This document shows positions 10,145 to 18,955 of a DNA stretch of 64,000 bases, piece after piece. The notes under the pieces were generated by a model. That model worked only from the letters and a program-made list of their open reading frames with translations, did not search any database and was not told where the DNA came from. The position numbers and the translations under genes are program-made. The stretch is from positions 3,600,501-3,664,500 of the forward strand of contig NZ_AP023243.1 in the NCBI RefSeq assembly GCF_016756495.1, read 5' to 3'. The DNA is from Mesorhizobium sp. 113-3-3. GTDB lineage: Bacteria > Pseudomonadota > Alphaproteobacteria > Rhizobiales > Rhizobiaceae. Positions within the stretch are counted from its first letter, which is position 1, and each line of letters opens with the position of its first letter.

Positions 10145-10993
10145 ATGTCTGCTTTATCGCGCGCAAGACATCTCCTTTCCGGCTGTGCCGCGCTGGCGCT
10201 GATGCTCTGGCTGGCGCCGGGATCCCGCGCGGACGAGCCGGTCGATGTCGAGTTGGTGCTGGCGGTCGACGTTTCGCTGTCGATGTCGGCGGATGAGCTC
10301 GAGATCCAGCGTCATGGCTACGCGGCGGCGCTGACGCATGACAATGTGCTGCAGGCGATCGCCGACGGCGCCCATGGCAAGATCGCCGTCACCTATGTCG
10401 AATGGGCCGGCACCACATGGCAGCGCGTCATCGTGCCGTGGACTGTCATCGCCAGCCGTGCCGACGCCGAGCGGGTGGTCGCGCAATTGTCCGCGCAGCC
10501 GCCCAACAGCGCGCGGCGCACCTCGATCTCCGGCGCGCTGGAGTTCGGCAGCGACCTTTTCGCCGAAAGCGGCTACCAGGGAACCAAGCGGGTCATCGAC
10601 ATTTCCGGCGATGGCCCCAACAACCAGGGCGCGCCGGTCAACCTCACCCGCGACGGCGTGGTCAGGCAAGGCATCGTGATCAACGGCCTGCCGCTGATGA
10701 CCCGGGGCGGATTTTCCGGCGCCTACGACGTCAACGATCTCGACCGCTACTACAGCGACTGCGTCATTGGCGGGCCCGGCGCCTTCATGATCCCGGTCAA
10801 TGACTGGACGCAATTTCCCGAAGCCATCCGCCGCAAGCTGGTGCTGGAGCTCGCTGGTCCGGCCTCACCGCAATGGGCGGCGGAGGAGGCGGATCATCAG
10901 CCGGTGGTGCTCGCGCAGGACAGACCCGCCGCCGACTGCCAGATCGGCGAGAAAATGTGGCGCAACCGCAACTGGATGCTAGACAGTCGCTGA
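10145..10993 (+). CDS. DUF1194 (von Willebrand A-like) exported protein
   Basis: 282 residues. An N-terminal signal peptide (about 1-29, ending GSRADE) is followed by VELVLAVDVSLSMSADE, a MIDAS-like DxSxS metal site. FSGDGPNN-type elements (DISGDGPNNQG) and YYSDCVIGGPGAF complete the DUF1194 pattern. It probably acts in the periplasm and binds a divalent cation; no pathway is known. It stands alone between a terminator and the ABC operon. Confidence 0.85.
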   Translation: MSALSRARHLLSGCAALALMLWLAPGSRADEPVDVELVLAVDVSLSMSADELEIQRHGYAAALTHDNVLQAIADGAHGKIAVTYVEWAGTTWQRVIVPWTVIASRADAERVVAQLSAQPPNSARRTSISGALEFGSDLFAESGYQGTKRVIDISGDGPNNQGAPVNLTRDGVVRQGIVINGLPLMTRGGFSGAYDVNDLDRYYSDCVIGGPGAFMIPVNDWTQFPEAIRRKLVLELAGPASPQWAAEEADHQPVVLAQDRPAADCQIGEKMWRNRNWMLDSR

Positions 10994-11202
10994 GCAGTCC
11001 GAGCCACCCGGCGATGATGACTGGCACGACCGCATCTCATCGACCGCGCGCCGTGGCGGCGACGGTTCATGGGGCAGGGCTTCAATCCGCCTAGCGCGGG
11101 TGGTGAGGTGAGCCCGCTGGCAGCCGAACACGTTCCTGTTGATTGACAAGCCGATAGGCGTCTGTGAACAATTTCGACCAGAGAAACAAAAGGGGAACTG
11201 AC

Positions 11203-12153
11203 ATGAACAGGATCGCCGTTTTCGCCGCGACTTTGACGCTTGCCGCCGGTCTGTGCGCGCCAGTGATGGCCGCCACATCGGTCACCATCGGCATTAGCGG
11301 CTGGACAGGCTTCGCGCCGCTGACGCTTGCCAAGCAGGCAGGCCTCTTCGAGAAGCACGGCCTCGATGTGACCTTGAAGAAAGTGCCGCAGGCCAGCCGT
11401 CCGCTCGCCATCGCCAGCGGCGACCTGCAATGCGCGGCCACCACAGTCGAGACCTGGCTGGTGTGGAACGCCAGCGGGGTGACGACCAAGCAGATCTTCC
11501 AGCTCGACAAATCCTATGGCGCCGATGGCATTGTCGTGCGCAACGACATCAAGACGGTCGCCGATCTCAAGGGCAAGAATGTCGCGTCCTCGGCGCCGGG
11601 CACGTCGCCCTATTTCCTTCTCGCCTGGGTGCTGAACAAGAACGGCATGTCGACCAAGGATGTGACGGTCGTCAATCTGGAGCCGGACGCTGCCGCACAG
11701 GCCTTCCTTGCCGGCCAGAACGATGCCGCCGTCACGTATGAGCCGTTCATCTCGGCGGTTCGCGACAAGGCCGACCAGGGCCACATACTGGCGACCACGC
11801 TCGACTATCCGATGGTGCTCGACACGGTCGGCTGCACGCCCGAATTCCTCAAGGCCAATCCCGACGCCGCCAAGGCGCTGGCCGACAGCTATTTCGACGC
11901 GCTCGACCTGATCAAGAAGGATCCGCAGAAATCCTACGAGATCATGGGGGCCGATGTGAAACAGTCGGCCAAGGAATTCGAGGATTCGGCGAAGTATCTG
12001 AAATGGGCCGACAGGGCCGAGAACAAAGAGTTCTTCACAAAGGAATTCCAGGATTTTTCCAAGACCGCGGGTGATCTGCTGCTGCAGATGGGCCTGATCA
12101 AGGAAGCGCCAGACGTCGCCACGCTGGCCGATACCAGCGCGGTGTCCAACTGA
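11203..12153 (+). CDS. NitT/TauT-family ABC transporter, substrate-binding protein
   Basis: 316 residues from ATG 11203, preceded by AGGGGAACTG. A GTG 39 bp upstream would spoil the signal peptide (residues 1-24, ending VMAATS). The NMT1/SsuA-like fold shows ISGWTGFAPLTLAKQAGLFE near the N-terminus and VTYEPFISAV further on. Relatives bind nitrate, taurine, sulfonates, pyrimidine precursors or riboflavin. The substrate here is not clear. Permease and ATPase genes follow. A TTGACA at 11143 is a possible -35 element without a good -10. Confidence 0.88.
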   Translation: MNRIAVFAATLTLAAGLCAPVMAATSVTIGISGWTGFAPLTLAKQAGLFEKHGLDVTLKKVPQASRPLAIASGDLQCAATTVETWLVWNASGVTTKQIFQLDKSYGADGIVVRNDIKTVADLKGKNVASSAPGTSPYFLLAWVLNKNGMSTKDVTVVNLEPDAAAQAFLAGQNDAAVTYEPFISAVRDKADQGHILATTLDYPMVLDTVGCTPEFLKANPDAAKALADSYFDALDLIKKDPQKSYEIMGADVKQSAKEFEDSAKYLKWADRAENKEFFTKEFQDFSKTAGDLLLQMGLIKEAPDVATLADTSAVSN

Positions 12154-12175
12154 CCGTCCGGCCTTTGCCCATCCT

Positions 12176-12198
12176 GCGGCGGCGCCTGGCGCCGCCGC
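12176..12198 (+). other. GC-rich hairpin between binding-protein and permease genes
   Basis: Perfect 10-bp arms (12176-12185 and 12189-12198) with a 3-nt loop and no T-run. Hairpins at this place in ABC operons commonly protect the binding-protein mRNA or attenuate the permease message. Confidence 0.6.
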
Positions 12199-12234
12199 TC
12201 TCTCCTGGACACGTAACCATTTGATGGGGACGAT

Positions 12235-13014
12235 GTGAAGATGCGCCCCTTGCATCCAGTCTCGCCGGGCTTGCGAACCGTGCTCGGCATCTCCTTCTTC
12301 GTGCTGTTCATTGCCTTCTGGGCCTGGATCACGCTTGGCGGCCACGTCAACCACATCTTCCTCGCCGATCCGCTGTCGATGCTCAAGGACGGTTGGCGGC
12401 TGATGGTCGAGGACCGTTTCTGGCTGGACATATTGATCACCATCTGGCGCGTCTTCGGCGGCTTCGTGCTGGCCTCGGTCGTTGCCGTGCCGATCGGCAT
12501 CGCCATGGGCGCCTGGAAGCCGGTGGAAGCGTTCCTGGAACCCTTCGTCTCCTTCGCCCGCTATCTGCCGGCCTCGGCCTTCATTCCGCTGCTCATCCTG
12601 TGGGCCGGCATCGGCGAGTTGGAAAAGCTGCTGGTCATCTTCGTCGGTTCGGTGTTCCAGATCATCCTGATCGTCGCCGTCAAGGTCGGCTCGACACGGC
12701 GTGATCTCGTCGAGGCGGCCTATACGCTGGGCTCGACCAACAACGGCATCGTCAAGCGGGTGATCATGCCGGCCAATGCGCCCGAAATCGCCGAGACGCT
12801 GCGGCTGGTGCTCGGCTGGGCATGGACCTATGTCATCGTCGCCGAACTGATCGGCTCGTCCTCCGGCATCGGCTACATGATCATCAACAGCCAGTCGCGG
12901 CTGGCGACCGGACAGATCATCTTCGGCATCATCGTCATCGGACTGATCGGGCTGTTGTCCGATTTCGCTTTCAAGGCGTTCAACCGCTGGCTCTTTCCAT
13001 GGAGTCTGGCGTGA
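12235..13014 (+). CDS. NitT/TauT-family ABC transporter permease
   Basis: 259 residues with about six membrane helices. The inner-membrane ATPase-docking loop reads EAAYTLGSTNNGIVKRVIMP, the EAA motif of this class. The start is GTG 12235 or ATG 12241 (MRPLHPVS). The stop overlaps the ATPase start. It forms the membrane channel of the transporter encoded by 11203-13829. Confidence 0.88.
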   Translation: MKMRPLHPVSPGLRTVLGISFFVLFIAFWAWITLGGHVNHIFLADPLSMLKDGWRLMVEDRFWLDILITIWRVFGGFVLASVVAVPIGIAMGAWKPVEAFLEPFVSFARYLPASAFIPLLILWAGIGELEKLLVIFVGSVFQIILIVAVKVGSTRRDLVEAAYTLGSTNNGIVKRVIMPANAPEIAETLRLVLGWAWTYVIVAELIGSSSGIGYMIINSQSRLATGQIIFGIIVIGLIGLLSDFAFKAFNRWLFPWSLA

Positions 13015-13829
13015 GCAAGCTTCTCATCGAGGGCGTCTCGCGCACCTTTGCCGGCGTGCGCGGCGGACCGCCGGTCAAGGCGCTGATGCCGATCGACCTG
13101 GCGGTCGCCGCCAAAGACTTCATCACCATTCTGGGGCCGTCCGGCTGCGGAAAGTCGACGCTGCTCAGGATCGTCGCCGGTCTCGAGGCGCCAAGCGAAG
13201 GCCGCGTGCTGCTCGACGGCAAGGCGGTGACCCGACCGGGGCCGGATCGCGGCATGGTCTTCCAGTCCTACACGCTGTTCCCGTGGCTGACGGTCGCCGA
13301 AAACATCGCCTTCGGCCTGCGCGAGCGCGGCATGGCGCCAAAGGAGCGGGACGGTCTGGTCGCGTCCTATATCGATCTCGTCGGCCTGAAAGGCTTCGAG
13401 AACCATTGGCCTAAGCAGCTGTCGGGCGGCATGCAGCAGCGCACCGCGATCGCCCGGGCGCTCGCCAACGATCCCGAGATCCTGTTGCTGGACGAGCCGT
13501 TCGGTGCGCTCGACAACCAGACACGCGGGCTGATGCAGGAGCTGCTTCTCGGCATCTGGGAGCGGCGCAAAAAGACCGTGGTGTTCGTCACCCACGATAT
13601 CGAGGAGGCGATCTTCATGGCCTCGCGCGTCATCGTGATGACCGCACGGCCCGGCAGCATCAAGTCGGACGTCGCCATCGACCTGCCGCATCCGCGCCAC
13701 TACACGCTGAAGACCAGTCCCGAATTCTCGGCGCTCAAGGCGCGACTGACCGAGGACATCCGCGTCGAGGCGATGCGCACGGCACAGGGGCAGTCAGACA
13801 CTGCCTCCGGTGCCTCAGAGATTTCGTAA
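13011..13829 (+). CDS. NitT/TauT-family ABC transporter ATP-binding protein
   Basis: 272 residues from GTG 13011, which overlaps the permease stop (GTGA) and has GGAG six bases before it. An ATG at 12999 lacks a ribosome-binding site. Walker A is GPSGCGKST, the Q-loop region is GMVFQSYTLFPW, the signature is LSGGMQQR, and Walker B is ILLLDEPFGALD. Family features point to SsuB/TauB/NrtD relatives. The 3' end overlaps the convergent TacT-like toxin gene by 15 bp. Confidence 0.9.
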   Translation: MSKLLIEGVSRTFAGVRGGPPVKALMPIDLAVAAKDFITILGPSGCGKSTLLRIVAGLEAPSEGRVLLDGKAVTRPGPDRGMVFQSYTLFPWLTVAENIAFGLRERGMAPKERDGLVASYIDLVGLKGFENHWPKQLSGGMQQRTAIARALANDPEILLLDEPFGALDNQTRGLMQELLLGIWERRKKTVVFVTHDIEEAIFMASRVIVMTARPGSIKSDVAIDLPHPRHYTLKTSPEFSALKARLTEDIRVEAMRTAQGQSDTASGASEIS

Positions 13830-14306
13830 ATCCTTTACAAGCACGTAGAGATGTAGGGGGTCGGTCGGAGATTGAATGAATCCATAGCGCTCGTAAAAGG
13901 CGCGGGCATTGTGATCCTTGGCATGTACGGTCACTGCACGGATACCCGCAATGTCAGCTGCCTGCAGGCTTCGCAGGATGGCATCGCGAAGCATTCCGCC
14001 GCCAAGGCCTTTGCCTTGCCAACTCAAGCTGACTGCGAGACGCGCCAGCAACATTATCGGAACCGGATGGCGTGCAAGCCCCTTCGTCAGTCGCTCTGGT
14101 GCGCCATCGTAAAGGACTTCTCCAACGACCAGCGTATAAAAGCCGATTACGTCTTCGCCGGAGAGACCAATATAGGTCTGCGAAGCATTTGCTTGCTGAT
14201 TTTGAAATGCGTAGCGGGAAAGAAATCGATTGAGCGGTTCCTCTCCACAGTCGAACATATCGACAAGATGCGTGCGAGCCAGTTTCTCGATACGAAACTG
14301 GCTCAC
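13815..14306 (-). CDS. GNAT acetyltransferase toxin (TacT-like)
   Basis: 163 residues from a GTG that overlaps the antitoxin stop (GTGA), so the pair is translationally coupled. The acetyl-CoA site is SWQGKGLGGGML, followed by ARAFYERYGF near the C-terminus. FDCGEEPLNRFL at the start is typical of TacT, AtaT and ItaT toxins, which acetylate the amino group of charged tRNAs and stop translation. The longer in-frame extension upstream runs through the antitoxin gene and was rejected. Confidence 0.88.
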   Translation of the reverse strand: MSQFRIEKLARTHLVDMFDCGEEPLNRFLSRYAFQNQQANASQTYIGLSGEDVIGFYTLVVGEVLYDGAPERLTKGLARHPVPIMLLARLAVSLSWQGKGLGGGMLRDAILRSLQAADIAGIRAVTVHAKDHNARAFYERYGFIQSPTDPLHLYVLVKDLRNL

Positions 14307-14593
14307 GCTGGATCGTGACCGGAAAAGATGCTCGGCTCGCTCAGCAAACGCTTCAGGCGCGGCAGATCTCGCGTTGGAGCATCCAGCGCCGCCATGAACG
14401 CAGCCCATTTTTCTGCGTTGAGGGGGAAGCTGCGTCGGTCGGCGAGCGTTTCCTCGGCACGTCCAAGTGCACTTTCGAGGACGAAGTCACTCAGCGAACG
14501 GCGCTCAACGGCCGCTGCGGTCGCGAGCGTACGCTTTGCCTCGGCGGTAAGACGCAAGTCCAGTTTTTCGGATCGAGTCGTTCTAGTGGTCAT
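14303..14593 (-). CDS. DUF1778 antitoxin (TacA-like, ribbon-helix-helix)
   Basis: 96 residues. The N-terminal RHH fold shows KLDLRLTAEAKRTLATAAA and RSLSDFVLESAL, the DUF1778 hallmark. The C-terminal tail (about 60-96) would wrap the GNAT toxin. AAGGTGTCCC lies before the ATG. Such antitoxins repress their own operon together with the toxin. The pair lies between the ABC transporter and the GlxA-type regulator. Confidence 0.88.
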   Translation of the reverse strand: MTTRTTRSEKLDLRLTAEAKRTLATAAAVERRSLSDFVLESALGRAEETLADRRSFPLNAEKWAAFMAALDAPTRDLPRLKRLLSEPSIFSGHDPA

Positions 14594-14672
14594 GGGACAC
14601 CTTTCGGCACAACGATATCACGCTTTGCCAGACAATGTCATGACAATTCACAATGTCCTTTGATATGTCGGC

Positions 14673-15674
14673 TCAGGCCGCCAGCAGCTGCTTGCGGTCG
14701 ACGCGCTCCTGCTGCGGCGAACGGGCATAGAGTTCGCGGTAGCATTTGGAGAAATGCGAGGCCGAGACGAAGCCGCAGGCGACCGCCACTTCGACGACCG
14801 GCATCGACGACTGGATCAGCAGATGCCGGGCGCGGTCGAGGCGGATTTCCAGATAGTAGCGGGCAGGAGAGCGGCCCATTTCGGTGCGGAACAGCCGTTC
14901 GATCTGGCGGCGCGACAGGTCGACATGGTCGGCGATCTCGATCAGCGACAGCGGCTCGGAGAGATTGCCTTCCATCAGTTCGATGATGGTCAGCACTTTC
15001 GAGTTCTGCACGCCGAGACGGGCGCGCAGCGGCAGACGCTGGCGGTCGGTCGGGCTGCGCACGCGATCGGTCAGCACCTGTTCGCACACCCGGTTGACGA
15101 GGCTCTCATCGAAATCGTCGCCGATCAGCTTCAGCATCATGTCGAGCGCGGCGGTGCCGCCGGCGCAAGTATAGATGTTCTGGTCGACCTCGAAGAGGTC
15201 GGCAAAGACATTGGCCTTCGGGAACGCCTCGGAAAAGCCCGGCAGGTTTTCCCAATGGATGGCGCAGCGCTTGTTGGACAAGAGGCCGGCGGCGGCCAGG
15301 ATGTGCGCGCCGGTGCACAGGCCGCCGACGGCGACGCCACGATTATACTCCTCGCGCAGCCAGGCGAAGGCCGATTTGTTCTGGTAACGCTCGACATTGA
15401 TGCCGCTGCAGACGATGGCCATATTGGGCCGGTCGGGGCCCGCCATTTTCTTGCGCTCTTCCTCCAGCGAGGTGTTGACCGCGCATTCGACGCCGTTCGA
15501 GGCGCGCACCGGCTTGCCGTCGATGCTGGCGAGGCGCCAGCGATAGGCTTCGTAGCCGAGCATGCGGTTGGCGGAGCGCAGCGGGTCGAGCGCGGTCGCA
15601 AAAGCGATCATGGTGAAATCGGGAATAAGGAAGAAGACAAACGATCGCTTGATCGGATGCTTGATGGCGTTCAC
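14673..15674 (-). CDS. GlxA-family transcriptional regulator (DJ-1/PfpI + AraC HTH), GbdR-like
   Basis: 333 residues from a GTG with GAGG upstream. The N-terminal DJ-1/PfpI-type domain (about 10-180) contains GVAVGGLCTGAHILAAAGLL. The C-terminal AraC domain (about 225-325) has VDLSRRQIERLFRTEMG and ACGFVSASHFSKCYRE. This architecture includes GbdR, ArgR and CdhR, regulators of glycine betaine, arginine and carnitine catabolism in Pseudomonas. With betaine and dimethylglycine genes on both sides, control of quaternary-amine catabolism is likely. Two perfect palindromes with GCGAC cores lie in its own promoter region. Confidence 0.85.
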   Translation of the reverse strand: MNAIKHPIKRSFVFFLIPDFTMIAFATALDPLRSANRMLGYEAYRWRLASIDGKPVRASNGVECAVNTSLEEERKKMAGPDRPNMAIVCSGINVERYQNKSAFAWLREEYNRGVAVGGLCTGAHILAAAGLLSNKRCAIHWENLPGFSEAFPKANVFADLFEVDQNIYTCAGGTAALDMMLKLIGDDFDESLVNRVCEQVLTDRVRSPTDRQRLPLRARLGVQNSKVLTIIELMEGNLSEPLSLIEIADHVDLSRRQIERLFRTEMGRSPARYYLEIRLDRARHLLIQSSMPVVEVAVACGFVSASHFSKCYRELYARSPQQERVDRKQLLAA

Positions 15675-15704
15675 GGGAACCTCATCTGGCCATGGCGCGA
15701 ACAG

Positions 15705-15730
15705 GATGTCGCGAATAGCATAGCGACATC
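15705..15730. promoter_or_regulatory. Palindrome with GTCGC/GCGAC arms upstream of the GlxA-type regulator
   Basis: GATGTCGC (15705-15712) and GCGACATC (15723-15730) are perfect 8-bp arms with a 10-bp spacer, 31-56 bp before the regulator start. A candidate autoregulatory site. Confidence 0.5.
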
Positions 15731-15778
15731 AGGAAAAACCTTGGCTGTCAATTGGCTACGCTGCATTAGCGAGACAAA

Positions 15779-15800
15779 ATTTGCGACATGGGTCGCAAAT
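15779..15800. promoter_or_regulatory. Palindrome ATTTGCGAC-N4-GTCGCAAAT upstream of the GlxA-type regulator
   Basis: Perfect 9-bp arms with a 4-bp spacer, 105-126 bp before the regulator start. The half-site TTTGCGAC recurs in the 29223-29359 divergent region and, inverted, at 7391. Confidence 0.55.
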
Positions 15801-15874
15801 GGGCAATTGCTGTTCGGCAATGCAACCGCGATCGGCATCACCCTGTCCACGCGACAGGCAAAATGCGCAAAGGC

Positions 15875-15912
15875 AAAACAAAAACGCCGCCGTGGCAGAG
15901 CCAGGCGGCGTT
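15875..15912 (-). terminator. Rho-independent terminator of the 44-residue gene
   Basis: On the minus strand AACGCCGCC pairs with GGCGGCGTT across a 12-nt loop and is followed by TTTGTTTT. Confidence 0.8.
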
Positions 15913-15955
15913 ACAGTCTTGAAGCAGCGGCAGGGACACGCTGCCTGGAAAATGC

Positions 15956-16090
15956 TTAGGCGACGAAGCCGAGGCGTGCCGCTGCCATCGCACCGGTCTG
16001 GCCGGGCATGGTGTTGGCAAGGCGCTGACGCTCGAGAGCGGTGGTCAGGTTCATTTCGCGGCGGGCAAAGAGGCGGGCAAAAAGCTTCAT
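15956..16090 (-). CDS. Small basic protein (44 aa), hypothetical
   Basis: Found by reading the minus strand. It begins MKLFARLFARREMNL and ends RLGFVA. Three ATG codons stand in a row (5' ends 16096, 16093, 16090); AGGAG abuts the first and lies six bases before the third, so the third was chosen. An amphipathic Arg-rich N-terminus and Ala-rich C-terminus are visible. No family is recognised. It could be a degenerate DUF1127 relative, as two such genes lie nearby, but the RSLP...KDIG motif is missing. Its own terminator and upstream GCGACA repeats support a real gene. Confidence 0.6.
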   Translation of the reverse strand: MKLFARLFARREMNLTTALERQRLANTMPGQTGAMAAARLGFVA

Positions 16091-16217
16091 CATCATCTCC
16101 TATCGGTTGCTCAGACGGGTCGCCTTCGCTTGATGGAGTGGGGCAGCTCGTTTGCTGGCGCTGATATAGGCTTGTGCTGCGTAAAACTAAATCGCAAAAA
16201 CGAAGCGCTTGATATGA

Positions 16218-16238
16218 AATGCGACACCGAATGCGACA
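16218..16238. promoter_or_regulatory. Direct repeat AATGCGACA x2, 12-bp period
   Basis: Copies at 16218-16226 and 16230-16238, about 130 bp before the 44-residue gene, in an AT-rich stretch. The rest of 16098-16367 holds no gene that I can support and is probably promoter DNA for that gene. Confidence 0.4.
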
Positions 16239-16371
16239 AATTTGGGCAATCTGCTCTGAATTTGTGATTGTTTACAAGGCATTAAATCGAAATCAGAGCT
16301 GCTATGCGGCTTGCTCATATGCGCCATGCGTTGGCGACATGGCTTCAAAACTCATTTGAATGCAAATAAAA

Positions 16372-16410
16372 TGGAAAGGCCTGCCGGGCTGGGTGCGCGC
16401 GGCAGGCCTT
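16372..16410 (-). terminator. Terminator of the first DUF1127 gene
   Basis: On the minus strand AAGGCCTGCCG pairs with CGGCAGGCCTT (16400-16410 with 16376-16386) and is followed by TCCATTTTATT. Confidence 0.75.
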
Positions 16411-16430
16411 CAGCATTTGGTACACACGAT

Positions 16431-16616
16431 CTACTTTGCTCCAGCCCAGGATCCAACGCCGTTGCGAGTGCTGGTCTTGGTGTCGGAAGCCTCAGGCCAG
16501 CCGATATCCTTCTGCAGTTCGATCGGCAGCGAGCGGATGGCGCGTTCGGTCTGGTAGCGGGCGCGTGCCGCGCTGAATTCAGTCGCGATGCGACCAAGGG
16601 ACGACAGGATAGACAT
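16431..16616 (-). CDS. DUF1127 small protein (61 aa)
   Basis: Begins MSILSSLGRIATEF. The DUF1127 motif is at about 29-41 (SLPIELQKDIGWP), preceded by an Arg-rich helix. AGGAG lies about eight bases before the ATG. DUF1127 proteins are widespread in Rhizobiales; some act as RNA-binding regulators of RNA turnover or nutrient uptake (CcaF1 in Rhodobacter, from memory). It has its own promoter region and terminator. It is a same-length paralogue of the gene at 18956-19141. Confidence 0.85.
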   Translation of the reverse strand: MSILSSLGRIATEFSAARARYQTERAIRSLPIELQKDIGWPEASDTKTSTRNGVGSWAGAK

Positions 16617-16847
16617 TTCATTCTCCTTTGGTGACGGGCCGGAGACATTCCGACCTTCGATGCGTGGGTCTTACACGCGGCGTGTTTCAACCGCATTTCA
16701 TGTCGATTGCAGGTCTGTGTCGTGGTCGTTTCGTGGCTGCTTGTGGCAGCAACCTCAATCGATGGAGTTGACTATCCTCCTGATCCGGTGTTCAATCAAA
16801 CGAAATGGAATGATGCTTTGTATCAGAAAAATTGAAGGTCGCTTCCC

Positions 16848-17747
16848 ATGAACGCCCCGCTCAATCATCCACTGCCGTTGCTCGATCTCGACGTTTTGCG
16901 CACGTTCGTGGCGATTGCCGAGACCGGCAGCTTCACCACCGCCGCCAATGCCGTCTTCCGCACACCATCGGCGGTCTCCATGCAGATCAAGAAGCTGGAG
17001 GACATTCTCGGCCGTTCGGTGTTCGCGCGCGACGCTCGTTCCGTGTCGCTGACCACGGACGGCGAGATGCTGCTCGGCTACGCCCGGCGGCTGCTGTCGA
17101 TCAACCGCGAGGTGGTGTCGAAGTTCATCATTCCCGAGATCGTCGGGGTGGTGCGGTTGGGTTCGCCGGATGATTATGGCGAGCGCGTGCTGCCGCATGT
17201 GCTGAAGCGTTTCGCGCAGTCGCACCCCTCGATCGCCGTCGACGTCACCATCGACCAGAGCAGCAATCTGCGCCGGCGCATGGACGATCGCGCGCTCGAC
17301 ATCACGCTTCTGACCAACTCCTACAAGACCAGCGCGCTCGGCGCCGAGGTGCTTTTGACCGAGCCGATCGTGTGGGCCGGCGCAAAGGGCGGCTGCGCGC
17401 ATCTGCGCGAACCCTTGCCGGTATCGCTTTGGGAAGAGGGCTGCGCCTGGCGGGCCGGCGCGCTCGAAGCGTTGGGGCGCGAGGGCCGCAACTACCGCGT
17501 CGCCTATATGAGCGCGCACACGGCCGGCCAGCGTGCCGCGATCATGGCCGACCTCGCGGTTGCGCCGCTGCCGCGGTCATTCCTCGGCAACGACATGGTC
17601 GAGCTCTGCCCGAAGGACGGCATGCCCGATATCGGCACCTACAATCTGGCCATGGTGGTGGCGCCGGACGCCAGCGCGCCGGTCAAGGCTGTTGCCGACC
17701 ATATCCGCGCGACCTTCGAAGTGTTCCGGGAAACCGGCAAGTTCTGA
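16848..17747 (+). CDS. LysR-family transcriptional regulator
   Basis: 299 residues. The N-terminal winged HTH (about 14-72) reads LRTFVAIAETGSFTTAANAV then TPSAVSMQIKKLE, the LTTR signature. A substrate-binding domain follows from about residue 100. The effector is unknown. It is divergent from the DUF1127 gene at 16431-16616 across 231 bp, so it may control that gene or one farther away. It is transcribed toward the convergent hydrolase gene. Confidence 0.88.
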   Translation: MNAPLNHPLPLLDLDVLRTFVAIAETGSFTTAANAVFRTPSAVSMQIKKLEDILGRSVFARDARSVSLTTDGEMLLGYARRLLSINREVVSKFIIPEIVGVVRLGSPDDYGERVLPHVLKRFAQSHPSIAVDVTIDQSSNLRRRMDDRALDITLLTNSYKTSALGAEVLLTEPIVWAGAKGGCAHLREPLPVSLWEEGCAWRAGALEALGREGRNYRVAYMSAHTAGQRAAIMADLAVAPLPRSFLGNDMVELCPKDGMPDIGTYNLAMVVAPDASAPVKAVADHIRATFEVFRETGKF

Positions 17748-17768
17748 TCCGCCACCGGATCGAAAGTG

Positions 17769-18722
17769 CTATTCCGCCGCCTCGGCGGAGGGCGCTTGAA
17801 ACCTCGTTTTCCTGTCTTGCCTGACCGGTGAGCGGCTTTCGTTGAGGAACGTGACGATGTGCTGGCGCGCGCGTCGTGCTTCCGGCATGTCGATCAACGG
17901 CCAGGCGTGGAACATGCCTTCCTCGTGGACGACATCAACCTCGACACCGGCGTCCCGCGCCTTTTGCGCGAAGATCAGATTGTCGGGCGTCAAGAGATCG
18001 TGCGAGCCGGTCAGAAGCAGCGTTTTCGGCAGCACCGACAGATCGCCATAGATCGGGCTGATGTGCCAGTCGCTGCGATCGATGCCGGCGCTGTACATCC
18101 GGATCGCTTCGAGGCCGCCGGGGATGCCGAGCCAGGGGTCGTTTCGCTCGGCCTCGAACAGCGCGGGGTTGGAAAGCGACATGTCGAGGCCGGGCGAGAT
18201 CAGCACGTGGCGCGAGGGCAGGGACAAGCCTTCTTTCGCGGCCATCATGGTGAGCACCACGGCCATGTTGCCGCCGGCGGAATCGCCCATGAAGACGATG
18301 TCCTCCGCCCCCATCTCGTCGAGCATCTGGCGATAGACGTCACCGACCATGCCGAACATGGCGTGGAAATCGTGTTCCGGGGCGATCGGATAGATCGGCA
18401 CGGTGATGCCGTAGCCCAGCCGGTCGGCCATCTCGGCGATCAGATGCCAGTGATAGGGCGTGATTTCAAAGACATAGGCGCCGCCATGCAGATAGAGGAT
18501 GCGCTTGCGCTCTCCGGCCTTGGGCGCGATTTCGTAGACCGGGAAGCCGTCGACGGTGCGTGCCTGGATGTCGAGGCGCTGGCGCAGCGAGGCCGGAGGA
18601 TGGTGATCCTCGGTCTTGCGCGCGGCGGCGATCCAGCGCTGCAGGTTTTCCGGGCTGGAAAACGCCTGCTTGCGGCTGTACCTGAGCACGAAGGACACAA
18701 AGTGGCTTTTAAAGCTTGGCAT
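17769..18722 (-). CDS. Alpha/beta hydrolase, HSL-type (GDSAGG)
   Basis: 317 residues from ATG 18722 (MPSFKSHFV); the longer in-frame start adds 27 non-family residues. The oxyanion-hole motif is YLHGGAYV, the nucleophile elbow is GDSAGGN, and Asp and His lie in the C-terminal third (SHDLLTPDN, GMFHAWP). This is the hormone-sensitive-lipase class of carboxylesterases and lipases. Substrate unknown. The last residues are Ala/Glu-rich. It stands alone, convergent with the LysR gene. Confidence 0.85.
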   Translation of the reverse strand: MPSFKSHFVSFVLRYSRKQAFSSPENLQRWIAAARKTEDHHPPASLRQRLDIQARTVDGFPVYEIAPKAGERKRILYLHGGAYVFEITPYHWHLIAEMADRLGYGITVPIYPIAPEHDFHAMFGMVGDVYRQMLDEMGAEDIVFMGDSAGGNMAVVLTMMAAKEGLSLPSRHVLISPGLDMSLSNPALFEAERNDPWLGIPGGLEAIRMYSAGIDRSDWHISPIYGDLSVLPKTLLLTGSHDLLTPDNLIFAQKARDAGVEVDVVHEEGMFHAWPLIDMPEARRARQHIVTFLNESRSPVRQDRKTRFQAPSAEAAE

Positions 18723-18890
18723 GCGGATACACGAACTTCGGCGGCAGCCGACTAAGAGAATTCCCCTCTCTGGCGAAGATCGTACCTTGGCCGAAAATGT
18801 CAAGATTTACGCAGTGTCCACACGGCTCTGTGAGCCACGCCGCCACGGTCAGCGGCGCGGCAGAAGCGCCGCGCGCAGCCGGTTGCTGGT

Positions 18891-18923
18891 AGCCGCCGGG
18901 GATGTGCGAGATCCCCGGCGGCT
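18891..18923 (-). other. Strong hairpin downstream of the second DUF1127 gene
   Basis: Perfect 13-bp arms with a 7-nt loop but no T-run on either strand. A possible 3' stability element or factor-dependent terminator. Confidence 0.55.
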
Positions 18924-18955
18924 GCCGAGCAATTTGCATTTGTCGGCGAAGGTCA

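Noticed and set aside
11143..11171. TTGACA with a 17-bp spacer as a sigma-70 promoter for the ABC operon
   Set aside because: The -10 hexamer is a poor match (GAACAA), so it was left out of the feature list and only mentioned in the binding-protein entry.
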